A DNA stretch of 64,000 nucleotides from Flavobacterium daemonense (GTDB lineage Bacteria > Bacteroidota > Bacteroidia > Flavobacteriales > Flavobacteriaceae): NCBI RefSeq assembly GCF_007341385.1, contig NZ_VJYD01000004.1, positions 124,001 to 188,000 of the forward strand, read 5' to 3'. The translations under genes were made by a program, and so were the position numbers. Under the pieces are notes generated by a model, which was not told the DNA's origin, did no database searches, and worked only from the letters and a program-made list of their open reading frames with translations. Positions 43,660-51,722 of this stretch are shown one piece after another. Numbering within the stretch: the stretch's first letter is position 1; every line of letters begins with the position of its first letter.

Positions 43660-44112
43660 CTACTTCAAAATCTGCGAGGCATGCTCTTTTGTTTTTACTT
43701 TTTCGATTACCTCATCGATGATTCCTTTTTCGTTGATTACAAAAGTTGTTCTGTGGATTCCGTCGTATTCTCGTCCCATGAATTTCTTAGGTCCCCAAAC
43801 TCCAAACGCATTGATTACCGATTTATCTTCATCGGCTAATAGAGGAAATGGCAATTCAAATTTTTCTTTGAATTTGGTTTGTGCTTTTTGACTATCGGCG
43901 CTTACTCCAAGAAGCTCGTAATTATTGGCTTGAAAACGATGAAAATTATCTCTTAAATCACAAGCTTCGGCTGTACAGCCAGGCGTACTTGCTTTTGGAT
44001 AAAAGAAAACTACTAGTTTTTTTCCGGCGTAATCTGCCAATTTATGGCTTTTACCTTCTTGATCAATTCCAGAAAAATTTGGTGCTTTATCGCCTGCTTT
44101 TAATGTTGTCAT
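43660..44112 (-). CDS. bcp: Thioredoxin-dependent thiol peroxidase
   Basis: 150-residue peroxiredoxin of the BCP/PrxQ group, reducing hydroperoxides with thioredoxin. The peroxidatic cysteine is in PKASTPGCTAEAC; the resolving cysteine five residues later (CTAEAC) is typical of this group. FFYPKASTPGCTAEACDLRD is the standard block. A normal length, cytoplasmic. Monocistronic with spacer arrays on both sides. Confidence 0.95.
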   Translation of the reverse strand: MTTLKAGDKAPNFSGIDQEGKSHKLADYAGKKLVVFFYPKASTPGCTAEACDLRDNFHRFQANNYELLGVSADSQKAQTKFKEKFELPFPLLADEDKSVINAFGVWGPKKFMGREYDGIHRTTFVINEKGIIDEVIEKVKTKEHASQILK

Positions 44113-44117
44113 ATCTT

Positions 44118-44202
44118 TTATTTTAGATTGTTGATTTTAGATTTTAGATTGAAAAACAAAGATAACTTATAACTTACAACTTCTAACTCTTAACTTATAA
44201 TT
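44118..44202. repeat. TTTTAGATTG and AACTTATA word arrays
   Basis: Three copies of TTTTAGATT (44118-44150) then five copies of a 7-9 base AACTTATAACTTACAACTTC word (44164-44202) between divergent bcp and nth. No mirrored half is clear. Confidence 0.6.
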
Positions 44203-44232
44203 CATTAATTTTACGACTCTAAAAAAACGGAA

Positions 44233-44889
44233 ATGAATAAAGAAGCTCGCGTACAATTTGTAATCGATACGTTAAAAGAACTATACCCTACTATACCTGT
44301 CCCTCTTGACCATAAAGATCCTTATACTTTACTAATCGCTGTTTTATTGTCTGCACAATGTACAGATGTCCGCGTGAACCAAATTACGCCATTATTATTT
44401 GCAAAGGCTGATAATCCGTATGATATGGTTAAAATGTCTGTGGAGGAAATCAAGGAAATCATTCGTCCGTGCGGGCTGTCGCCAATGAAATCTAAAGGAA
44501 TTCATGGTTTATCTGAAATTTTGATTGAGAAACATAATGGCGAAGTGCCTCAGAGTTTTGAAGCGCTTGAAGCTTTGCCGGCCGTTGGACACAAAACGGC
44601 AAGCGTTGTAATGTCGCAGGCTTTTGGAGTTCCGGCTTTTCCGGTTGATACGCATATTCACCGATTGATGTACCGATGGAATCTATCTAACGGAAAAAAC
44701 GTAGCACAGACCGAAAAAGATGCTAAACGATTATTCCCTAGAGAAATATGGAATGATCTTCATTTGCAGATTATTTGGTACGGACGCGAATACTCACCGG
44801 CAAGAGGATGGAGTCTTGAAAAAGATATTATAACAAGAACTGTCGGAAAAAAATCCATTATTGAAGAAATGACAAAAGTGGCAAAATAA
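44233..44889 (+). CDS. nth: Endonuclease III lacking the Fe-S cluster
   Basis: 218-residue HhH-GPD DNA glycosylase/AP lyase for oxidised pyrimidines. The helix-hairpin-helix LEALPAVGHKTASVVM holds the catalytic lysine, and FPVDTHIHRL the catalytic aspartate. The usual C-terminal cysteines of the [4Fe-4S] cluster are all absent: the matching segment is REYSPARGWSLEKDIITRT with no Cys, and the protein ends soon after. Expected activity may remain, since the cluster is mainly structural. The start is the ATG after a short leader. A terminator follows directly. Confidence 0.93.
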   Translation: MNKEARVQFVIDTLKELYPTIPVPLDHKDPYTLLIAVLLSAQCTDVRVNQITPLLFAKADNPYDMVKMSVEEIKEIIRPCGLSPMKSKGIHGLSEILIEKHNGEVPQSFEALEALPAVGHKTASVVMSQAFGVPAFPVDTHIHRLMYRWNLSNGKNVAQTEKDAKRLFPREIWNDLHLQIIWYGREYSPARGWSLEKDIITRTVGKKSIIEEMTKVAK

Positions 44890-44925
44890 AAAAAGGCACA
44901 AAGATCTTAAACTTTGTGCCTTTTT
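44890..44925. terminator. Terminator between nth and the TPR gene
   Basis: AAAAAGGCACAAAG (44890-44903) pairs with CTTTGTGCCTTTTT (44912-44925); convergent genes end at 44889 and 44949. Confidence 0.9.
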
Positions 44926-44948
44926 ATCTTTGCTCCTTTGAACCTAAG

Positions 44949-46010
44949 TTATTTACCTGCTTTTAAGGCGTTATATTCGTTTGTCATATCAAGCGATCTA
45001 TAAACTCCCAAAAGTGTTTTTGTAATATCCTCATTTTTAGGCTCAATTGTAAGCGCCTTTTTTAGATATGGAATCGCACTTCTTGCAATATCATCTTTTT
45101 GCGCATTCAATTTGTCATATTGCTGCATTTCTTTTGCCGATGTTCCTAAGTTGGCAATTTGATCTGCCAAAGCCTTTTTTTGCTCCAATTTTAAATACGC
45201 TAGATTAATATAAGCATCAACATAATTAGGATTGACTTCTAAAACGTAATTATATGCTGCTTCTGACTTTGCATAATCTTTGTTCTCCATATAAGAATAA
45301 GCCAAATTATTAAGAACATCAATCCTTTTTGAAGGAACCGATTCTGTTCTTGGCTTTTCATAAAGACCTTGATCTATAGCAGATTGCCTTGCTTTTGGAG
45401 AAAGAAATGCGTCTTCTTCTTTTGTTTTCTTGTTTGTTGCATAATAAAGAACGCCTTGTCCAGAATAATTCTTTTTCTTTAATTCTTCATAATATTTAAT
45501 TGCCGAAACATAATCTTTGGCATTTATTGATGATGAAGCTGCATTAAATAAATTAAGCGTGTCTTTTTTGTCAAACAAATATACTTTGTAGCTTTTGTCG
45601 GCGCTTTCTTTAAATTTACCCGCTTTAAAGTCGGCCATGGCTCCGTTTACCAAATTAGACTTCATGTCTTTTAATGCGGCATTGGCTTTTACTGTAAATT
45701 TAAATTTTCCAGATTCATTTTCGTATAAAAATACATCCTGATAGGCTTGTGAGGCAAGGCTGAAGTTATTTGCCGCATCTATATTTTTACTGGCTAAATC
45801 CTTATATACGTTTCCTTTCAAGAAATAAAAATCCGATTTATCTTCGTCCGGTGCATTTATGATCAGATATTCGGTTTTATTTAAAATCGCTAATGCGTCC
45901 TGCGAATTTCCTTTATCAAAAATTGCCTGCGCATCTTTAATTTGTGTTTTTTGGGCATACGTCCCAATATTTATCAATACTATTGATAAAATCATTAGTT
46001 TCATTTTCAT
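44949..46010 (-). CDS. Exported TPR protein
   Basis: 353 residues. Signal peptide about 1-19 (ends IGTYAQ). About six to seven TPR-type helical pairs: FDKGNSQDALAILNKTEYLI, GKFKESADKSYKVYLFDKKD, YAKSEAAYNYVLEVNPNYVDAYINLAYLKL and YLKKALTIEPKNEDITKTLL. Probably a periplasmic scaffold; a partner is not shown. Convergent with nth. No operon partner. Confidence 0.85.
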   Translation of the reverse strand: MKMKLMILSIVLINIGTYAQKTQIKDAQAIFDKGNSQDALAILNKTEYLIINAPDEDKSDFYFLKGNVYKDLASKNIDAANNFSLASQAYQDVFLYENESGKFKFTVKANAALKDMKSNLVNGAMADFKAGKFKESADKSYKVYLFDKKDTLNLFNAASSSINAKDYVSAIKYYEELKKKNYSGQGVLYYATNKKTKEEDAFLSPKARQSAIDQGLYEKPRTESVPSKRIDVLNNLAYSYMENKDYAKSEAAYNYVLEVNPNYVDAYINLAYLKLEQKKALADQIANLGTSAKEMQQYDKLNAQKDDIARSAIPYLKKALTIEPKNEDITKTLLGVYRSLDMTNEYNALKAGK

Positions 46011-46497
46011 TGTAGATCAAGTTTGATAGTTAAATAGATTGGGTTCTTCTCTCAACAATTTTGCTGGTTATTCTCGAGTGAGACAAAATTGCGCTTTTGA
46101 TGATGCCGAAAAGGCTTCAAAAGTAATCAAACTGAAAAGTTAGCTAGAGTAGTTTTTTACCATATTAAATATTTTAAAGGATTAGACACATTTCTTTATT
46201 ATTACTTATAATAATTCACATTTTAACAGTAATTACGCCATAAATATCATTGTTTGTCGCAATTTTATGTAAACATTATATTTTTTTATCTAAAATAGAA
46301 TTAAAAAACGAATTCACAATAAAATGTGAATATTTTTTTAGCTAAATCATAACATTTTCTTAAAACACCACATTTATCACAATTTTGAAGCGCTGCATTT
46401 GAACCAAAAAAAAACTCACTATCAGTATTTTGCGTACCGAAAGTGAGTTTTCAACCAAAACGACCATTTGGCTTATCATTAGCAATAAAGCTTTTGC
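46011..46497. other. 487-base spacer, AT-rich, no gene seen
   Basis: The spacer upstream of the exported TPR gene holds the 46411-46451 terminator and otherwise AT-rich sequence without a convincing ORF. A TACTTTTG box on the minus strand at 46118-46125 is a weak candidate for the TPR gene promoter, with no -33 partner. Confidence 0.4.
46411..46451. terminator. Terminator downstream of the small ORF
   Basis: AAAACTCACT (46411-46420) and AGTGAGTTTT (46442-46451) form a 10-base stem with A/T-runs, about 47 bases after the small ORF stop. Confidence 0.75.
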
Positions 46498-46641
46498 TTA
46501 ATTTGCTATAATATCAAAACTTTTATTTTCAATTTTGACAACAGTCAAAGCTTGTGAATAGCTAAGTAAAAAAGAAACTACTTCTTTTTTAGGTTTTAAA
46601 TTTTTAGAAGCTAACGCTTTCTTAGAGTAAATTTTTGCCAT
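46498..46641 (-). CDS. 47-residue basic small protein downstream of sigma factor
   Basis: A 47-codon ORF with ATG at 46639-46641 and TAA at 46498-46500, too short for ordinary ORF lists. It begins MAKIYSKKALASKNLKPKKE and is Lys-rich at the N-terminus, then a hydrophobic stretch VVSFLLSYSQALTVVKI. It lies 50 bases downstream of the sigma factor stop on the same strand and is followed by a terminator, so it is probably part of the same transcript. It could be an anti-sigma or regulatory peptide, but that is only position-based inference. Confidence 0.6.
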   Translation of the reverse strand: MAKIYSKKALASKNLKPKKEVVSFLLSYSQALTVVKIENKSFDIIAN

Positions 46642-46691
46642 ACTATAAATTGTTTTATATATAGTATAACGGGCTAATACTCAAAATAGTA

Positions 46692-47276
46692 TTAGTTGGT
46701 TAAAATAATTTGATGTTTATCAATAATTTTTCTCAAATTCATCAATGCATAACGCATTCTGCCTAGTGCTGTATTGATGCTAACGTCCGTCAATTCAGAG
46801 ATTTCCTTGAAACTCATATCTTGATACATACGCATTACCAATACTTCTTTTTGATCATCTGGAAGCTCTTCAATCAGTTTTTTTAAGTCAAGTTCGACTT
46901 GTTCAAGTATCATTTTGCCTTCAATTGTCAAGGAGTCGTCAGACATTACGGAGAATATTGAAAATTCTTCGGTTTCTCTATACATTGGCATTTTTTTGGT
47001 TTTGCGAAAGTGATCTACAATCAAATTGTGAGAAATACGCATTACCCAAGGCAAAAATTTGCCTTCTTCGTTATACGAATTACTTTTCAAGGTTTTGATT
47101 ACCTTGATAAAAGTATCCTGAAAAATATCATTTGAAATATCTCTATCAGCAATCTTAGAATATATAAAACCATATATTTTAGATTCGTGCCTTTTAATTA
47201 ATGTCGAAAGAGCAACTTCATTGCCTTCGATATAATTTTTTACTAACAGAGCGTCTGGAATATGCAGATGAGCCAT
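46692..47276 (-). CDS. RNA polymerase sigma factor, sigma-70 family (ECF type)
   Basis: 194 residues. Region 2 has FIYSKIADRDISNDIFQDTFIKVIKTL and the promoter-melting segment WVMRISHNLIVDHFRK. Region 4 has LPDDQKEVLVMRMYQDMSFKEISELTDVSINT with the recognition helix after the turn. Length and lack of region 1 fit an ECF sigma factor, possibly constitutively expressed since no anti-sigma gene with a membrane domain is adjacent. It has an excellent promoter at 47375-47407. Confidence 0.93.
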   Translation of the reverse strand: MAHLHIPDALLVKNYIEGNEVALSTLIKRHESKIYGFIYSKIADRDISNDIFQDTFIKVIKTLKSNSYNEEGKFLPWVMRISHNLIVDHFRKTKKMPMYRETEEFSIFSVMSDDSLTIEGKMILEQVELDLKKLIEELPDDQKEVLVMRMYQDMSFKEISELTDVSINTALGRMRYALMNLRKIIDKHQIILTN

Positions 47277-47374
47277 AATACTACTTTTTTAGTTTCTTTA
47301 ATTTGGAGTAATTTTTCTAAAAAGTAATTTTATTGTATAGGCTTCTCTTTTTTTAGTTGTGTTAATTAAGTGAT

Positions 47375-47407
47375 CAAATTTAACAAATAATTATTTTAAA
47401 AAGCAAA
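47375..47407 (-). promoter_or_regulatory. Promoter of the sigma factor gene
   Basis: Minus strand TTTG at 47404-47407, 21-base spacer, TAAATTTG at 47375-47382: a full match to the Bacteroidota promoter. The leader is about 90 bases. The rest of the 305-base spacer 47277-47581 is AT-rich without a gene. Confidence 0.75.
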
Positions 47408-47581
47408 TAAAAGGCAGAATAATTAACAATAAAAACTTAAAAAAAGCGTACATACGTTAAATTTTCTTGGAAAAGTCCGTTAAAACCTTAATTTTTATAC
47501 GAACAAAAAAACAACAAAAAAAGACATAAATAACTTACAATTAATTACTTATAAGCTATTTACATCTTTAAGTTTCGATTT

Positions 47582-48340
47582 TTATTGATAAACGCGTATG
47601 TAGTCAACATAGTATTTTTGAGGAAAAATTTTATCATCAACTGCTGGTCCGCCAAAATTTCCTCCTACCGCTACATTGACAATAATGTAGAATGGCTTGT
47701 CAAAAGGCCAAGTATCTTCGTTTTTTACAGGAGGATTAAAAGTGTACACTAATGTTTTATCTACAAAAAAGTCCATTTTATCTTTTGTCCATTCAATGGC
47801 GAATATGTGATAACCCTCTTCAACATTAGGATATGGAGTTCTTTTTGTATTGATTGTGTTTCCGTGGCTGTCTTGTGTGTGCAAAGTAGTGTAAACCATT
47901 CCGGGATCGCGTCCTATATATTCCAGAATATCAATCTCTCCGGCTTTTGGCCAATGAATTTCGTCAATGTTAGCGCCCAGCATCCAAAATGCCGGCCAGA
48001 TTCCTTGACCTACTGGCAATTTTGCTCTGGCTTCGATTCTTCCGTATAAAAATGCCTTTTTGCCTTTTGTTGTAATTTTGGTCGATGTGTACTTTGAACC
48101 TTCTTTTCTGGCTTCTATAATTAGATTTCCGTCTTTAATTTCATGATTGGTTTTGGTATAAATCTGTCGTTCATTATTTCCAAATCCACAGAGATTAGGA
48201 CAACCGTCCCCGAGTTCAAAATTCCAATCTTTTTCATTTAATTCTTTTTTATTGAAATTTTCTTCCCAGACAAGCTTTCTTTTTACTTCCTGAGCAAAAC
48301 AAACACTACTGATCAACAATAGCATAACCAACTTTTTCAT
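47582..48340 (-). CDS. Secreted GH16 beta-glucanase (laminarinase-type)
   Basis: 252 residues. Signal peptide about 1-16 (SVCFAQ). GH16 jelly-roll with the catalytic string GEIDILEYIG, where the two glutamates and central aspartate are nucleophile, acid/base and helper. The extra residue inside ExDxxE marks the beta-bulge form found in laminarinase-type members. LWEENFNKKELNEKDWNFELGDGC at the start is typical. Last gene of the locus on this strand; a hairpin at 48367-48396 precedes it, so expression may be partly uncoupled. Substrate likely beta-1,3-glucan. Confidence 0.93.
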   Translation of the reverse strand: MKKLVMLLLISSVCFAQEVKRKLVWEENFNKKELNEKDWNFELGDGCPNLCGFGNNERQIYTKTNHEIKDGNLIIEARKEGSKYTSTKITTKGKKAFLYGRIEARAKLPVGQGIWPAFWMLGANIDEIHWPKAGEIDILEYIGRDPGMVYTTLHTQDSHGNTINTKRTPYPNVEEGYHIFAIEWTKDKMDFFVDKTLVYTFNPPVKNEDTWPFDKPFYIIVNVAVGGNFGGPAVDDKIFPQKYYVDYIRVYQ

Positions 48341-48366
48341 CGTTTTTCTTTTAAAATTATAAAAAT

Positions 48367-48396
48367 TGAGAAGGCCAGCCTAAACTGACCTTCTCA
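48367..48396 (-). terminator. Weak intra-locus hairpin
   Basis: TGAGAAGG and CCTTCTCA arms with a partly paired middle, followed on the minus strand by AATTTTTATAATTTT. It may cause partial termination before the downstream GH16 gene. Confidence 0.5.
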
Positions 48397-48421
48397 CTTC
48401 ATTCTTACTAACTAATTTAAC

Positions 48422-50086
48422 CTATTGATACACTCTTACATAATCAATCTCCATTGAAGACTGTGTGAAAGCTGCATCAATATTACCGCCAAAATTACCT
48501 CCCATAGCCACATTCAAAATTAAGAAAAAGTCTTTGTTGAAAGGCAAACTCGCATCATTAGGAACCGAATGAATTAACTCATCATCTACATATATTTTAA
48601 CTGCCTCTGGACTCCAGATTGTTTTATAAATATGGAATTCTGTCGAAACATTTGCAATTGTTTTAGAACCGGTATTTGCGCTTCCGCCGGAGTGTCCGGG
48701 ATAATGAAGCGTTCCATGAATTACGTCTTGGCTGTTTCCTACATGTTCCATAATATCAATTTCTCCGCACGCTGGCCATGCATTTGTAGCATAATTTGCG
48801 CCTAACATCCAAATGGCTGGCCAAGTTCCGCCACCTGTTGGGAGTTTTGCACGAACCTCAACTTTTCCATACGTGAAGGCAAATTTTCCTTCCGATTTAA
48901 TTCGGGCAGAAGAATAATCAGATCCTCCTGAAGCTTCTTTTTTAGCCGTAATTTTCAAGTTTCCGCCCTGTACAATAACGTTTGTTGAAGAATTCGTGTA
49001 ATTTTGTTTTTCATTATTTCCGAAACCTCCATTTCCAAGATCATAACCCCATTTTGCCGAATCTGGAGCACCATCAGTATTAAACTCATCTGACCAAACT
49101 AATTTTGTATAGTCTTTATCTGGTGTTGTTGGGGTTTGACTTGGTTTTGTAGTCGTGAAAATATGATACCAAGCCAATGATGAATTACCGCCCATAACGG
49201 CTCTTACTACCATTCTGTTAGCTGTAATCGATAAAATCTCGTATGAACTCTGCCCAATATAATAACCCATAAATCCGCCGTCAGAGAAGTTCATTACTGT
49301 TCCTCTAGTTTGCGTTGCGTGATTTGGATTCTGCATTACAACTGATTCAGAAGGACTTAATGAAACTGATTTTTTACCCGAAGTATCATATGGCAAACAA
49401 GCATCAGAACCTGAGTTTCCTCCTCCAACACTTTCAAAAGAAGCATTAAAGAAAGTTGCGCCACCATTGTTTAATTGAAATTTAAGCTGATCGCCTTCAA
49501 GAGAGAAAGTCAGTTCGTTTTCGTATAAACAGCTGCTGGTTGGTGAACCTGCTTTTTCCCATGGTGCAGCACTATAATAATTGCCATAGTAATTTTTAGT
49601 TGCATCACCATCATTTTGGCCAACACCTAAATGTCCAGCTTCAGAAGCCGACCAATACCATTTTTTAGATGTACCGCCTGTCAAAAACTGCACCGCTTCA
49701 GCATCGCTAAAATCACTTTTAACGGTTACGTCAGTTGTAGTTGTACTGCTTACACCTCCTTTTCCAGAAGCAATTACGGTTACCGTATAGGTATTTACTC
49801 CAGTTTTTGTAAAACGTTTTGTAATCACCCCATTTGGCGCATTATCAGATGTTCCGTCGCTGTACACATATTTGTATGATATTGCACCATCTGCTTTAGC
49901 AGTAAACTTTACAGTTCCTGAACCGTCTCCATTTGGCGCTGCGGTCGTTTTGCCAATAACCTCGGCTGTAACCGTAAGATTTGTTGGCGAATCTATTGAT
50001 CCAAATGTATAATCGTCTTTTTGACAACCCGTCATCAAGAGAATCGTAAATATGGATACTATTTTTATAATTATATTTTTGCTCAT
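48422..50086 (-). CDS. PKD-GH16 lipoprotein, laminarinase-type
   Basis: 554 residues. Lipobox MTGC with acylated C21. A PKD-like domain covers about 33-122. A domain of about 190 residues follows (SEAGHLGVGQNDGDATKNYYG, possible binding module), and the GH16 catalytic domain covers about 325-554 with GEIDIMEHVGNS. It begins 12 bases after the stop of the next lipoprotein gene. Surface location is expected, so it would make the first cuts in the glycan. Same beta-bulge motif as its smaller neighbour but much longer. Confidence 0.92.
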   Translation of the reverse strand: MSKNIIIKIVSIFTILLMTGCQKDDYTFGSIDSPTNLTVTAEVIGKTTAAPNGDGSGTVKFTAKADGAISYKYVYSDGTSDNAPNGVITKRFTKTGVNTYTVTVIASGKGGVSSTTTTDVTVKSDFSDAEAVQFLTGGTSKKWYWSASEAGHLGVGQNDGDATKNYYGNYYSAAPWEKAGSPTSSCLYENELTFSLEGDQLKFQLNNGGATFFNASFESVGGGNSGSDACLPYDTSGKKSVSLSPSESVVMQNPNHATQTRGTVMNFSDGGFMGYYIGQSSYEILSITANRMVVRAVMGGNSSLAWYHIFTTTKPSQTPTTPDKDYTKLVWSDEFNTDGAPDSAKWGYDLGNGGFGNNEKQNYTNSSTNVIVQGGNLKITAKKEASGGSDYSSARIKSEGKFAFTYGKVEVRAKLPTGGGTWPAIWMLGANYATNAWPACGEIDIMEHVGNSQDVIHGTLHYPGHSGGSANTGSKTIANVSTEFHIYKTIWSPEAVKIYVDDELIHSVPNDASLPFNKDFFLILNVAMGGNFGGNIDAAFTQSSMEIDYVRVYQ

Positions 50087-50097
50087 GATTTCTTAAA

Positions 50098-51711
50098 TTA
50101 ATTGGATTGTTTTATGTCGTCAAAATAATAAGTCGCTCCCGTTCCTGTTTGTCCAAAATCTGGGAATAAAATTACTCTGTCGTATTTTATGCTCGCGTCA
50201 AAACTTGCTGCACTTGTTAAGTCAAAAGTCAAAATCTGCCATGCGTTTGCAACGGTTGTTGAAGCGTGGACTTCAAAATTAACGCTCGGATTTCCGTTTC
50301 CGTCTTTTGGTGAAGTCGAAAGTTCCATTTTGTATAAAATATCCGCACCCACTTTTGGAGACCAAACTGCTACTTTTACTTTTGTTCCTTTAGAAAAATC
50401 TGGTGAAGCATCAAGATTCAAGCTTGCTCCTGCCCAAGTTTCTGCACCTGATTTTTTCTCCATTTTAACGACTTTATCAGAAACATTTGCTCCCGTTTTA
50501 TCTGGATTTGTTGTCATTGAAGCAATAACGTTTCCAAAACCGCCCCAATTATAAGTCAAGTTTGCCGATTCAAAATCAATTGGCAAGGCGATTGACTCGG
50601 CAGGTGATTTGTAGAAATAGATATTATCAATAAATACCGTTCCTCCTGCCCAAGGCGTTCCAACAAATTTCAATTGGAAAATTTTATCAACTGTCAATCC
50701 TTGGCTTGTCCATGCCGAAATTGGAATATCAATACTTGTCCATTGATTTGCTGTAAGATCTTTTACAACAGGTTTTTCTGAAGGTCCTGTCTGAATTAAT
50801 GATGTTTCAATTTTTTGCAAATCAGCTGTCCAAACATCAAAGTGCAAATATTCCATTTTTGAAACATCGATTGTAACATTGTCTGCCAATGCAATTCCTT
50901 GGTAGCTTAATTTGATATAATTCAACATTTTGTCTCCGTTCAAATCAAACTCTGCCCAGCTGCTTCCTTGCCCTGCCTGACCCCAGTCTGGGAAATAATT
51001 TGTTCCTGCAACATTTGTATATTTAGATCCGTAAATCGAAATAACATCTGCCGGTTGTCTGTTTGGTGGCGTTGGCGCTGATGCTGAAGGTGCTACAACC
51101 AATTTTGCAGTAACCTGAGCTGTATATTCTGTAGTTTTGATTGCTGCACTTTTTGAAACTACGCGAACGGTATAAACGCCTGCATCTTTATAAGTATAAG
51201 AAACTGATTCTCCATTATTTGCTGAAATAGGATCTAGCTTTCCTGCTTCTCCAAAATAAACATCATAAAACAAGGCAAAATCTGCAGTTGCTTTTACTGT
51301 TATTTTTTTAGATACCGATAAATCGTTAGTTATTTCAACTTTCAAATTTTCTGGAGCTCTAAATGAAACTACAACATCTTTCGTTACTTCAGTCGTCTTT
51401 CCATTAACATTCATTGCCGTAATTTTCGATTTATAAGTTCCTTCTTTATAAGTATGCGATAAAATACCGCCAGAAGGAATATATGCCGACTCAGGAGTTC
51501 CGTCTCCAAAATTGATTTTGTACTGCGTCGCACCTTCTCCGGTAGGAATAAAAGTTACTTTTCCTGTATTGTCCTGCGTAACTGTTGTCAGTGCCGAAAT
51601 GTTTGTAGGCGCTGCAGCACTGTCTAAATCGACATCTAGACTATCATCGTTTGCACAAGCGATCAGCATTGTTAAAACGAAAACATTTAATATTAGATAT
51701 ATTTTTTTCAT
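50098..51711 (-). CDS. PUL surface lipoprotein, glycan-binding type
   Basis: 537 residues. Lipobox LIACA with acylated C19. Two PKD-like domains at about 35-115 and 118-205, then a linker APSASAPTPPNR, then two beta-sandwich modules in 225-370 and 380-537, each ending in the FIDNIYFYK or YYFDDIKQS edge strand usual for carbohydrate-binding modules. No catalytic residues are visible. Position between SusD and GH16 genes matches SusE/F-like surface glycan-binding proteins. Cotranscription with susD is likely (11-base gap). Confidence 0.85.
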   Translation of the reverse strand: MKKIYLILNVFVLTMLIACANDDSLDVDLDSAAAPTNISALTTVTQDNTGKVTFIPTGEGATQYKINFGDGTPESAYIPSGGILSHTYKEGTYKSKITAMNVNGKTTEVTKDVVVSFRAPENLKVEITNDLSVSKKITVKATADFALFYDVYFGEAGKLDPISANNGESVSYTYKDAGVYTVRVVSKSAAIKTTEYTAQVTAKLVVAPSASAPTPPNRQPADVISIYGSKYTNVAGTNYFPDWGQAGQGSSWAEFDLNGDKMLNYIKLSYQGIALADNVTIDVSKMEYLHFDVWTADLQKIETSLIQTGPSEKPVVKDLTANQWTSIDIPISAWTSQGLTVDKIFQLKFVGTPWAGGTVFIDNIYFYKSPAESIALPIDFESANLTYNWGGFGNVIASMTTNPDKTGANVSDKVVKMEKKSGAETWAGASLNLDASPDFSKGTKVKVAVWSPKVGADILYKMELSTSPKDGNGNPSVNFEVHASTTVANAWQILTFDLTSAASFDASIKYDRVILFPDFGQTGTGATYYFDDIKQSN

Positions 51712-51722
51712 AATTGTATTTT

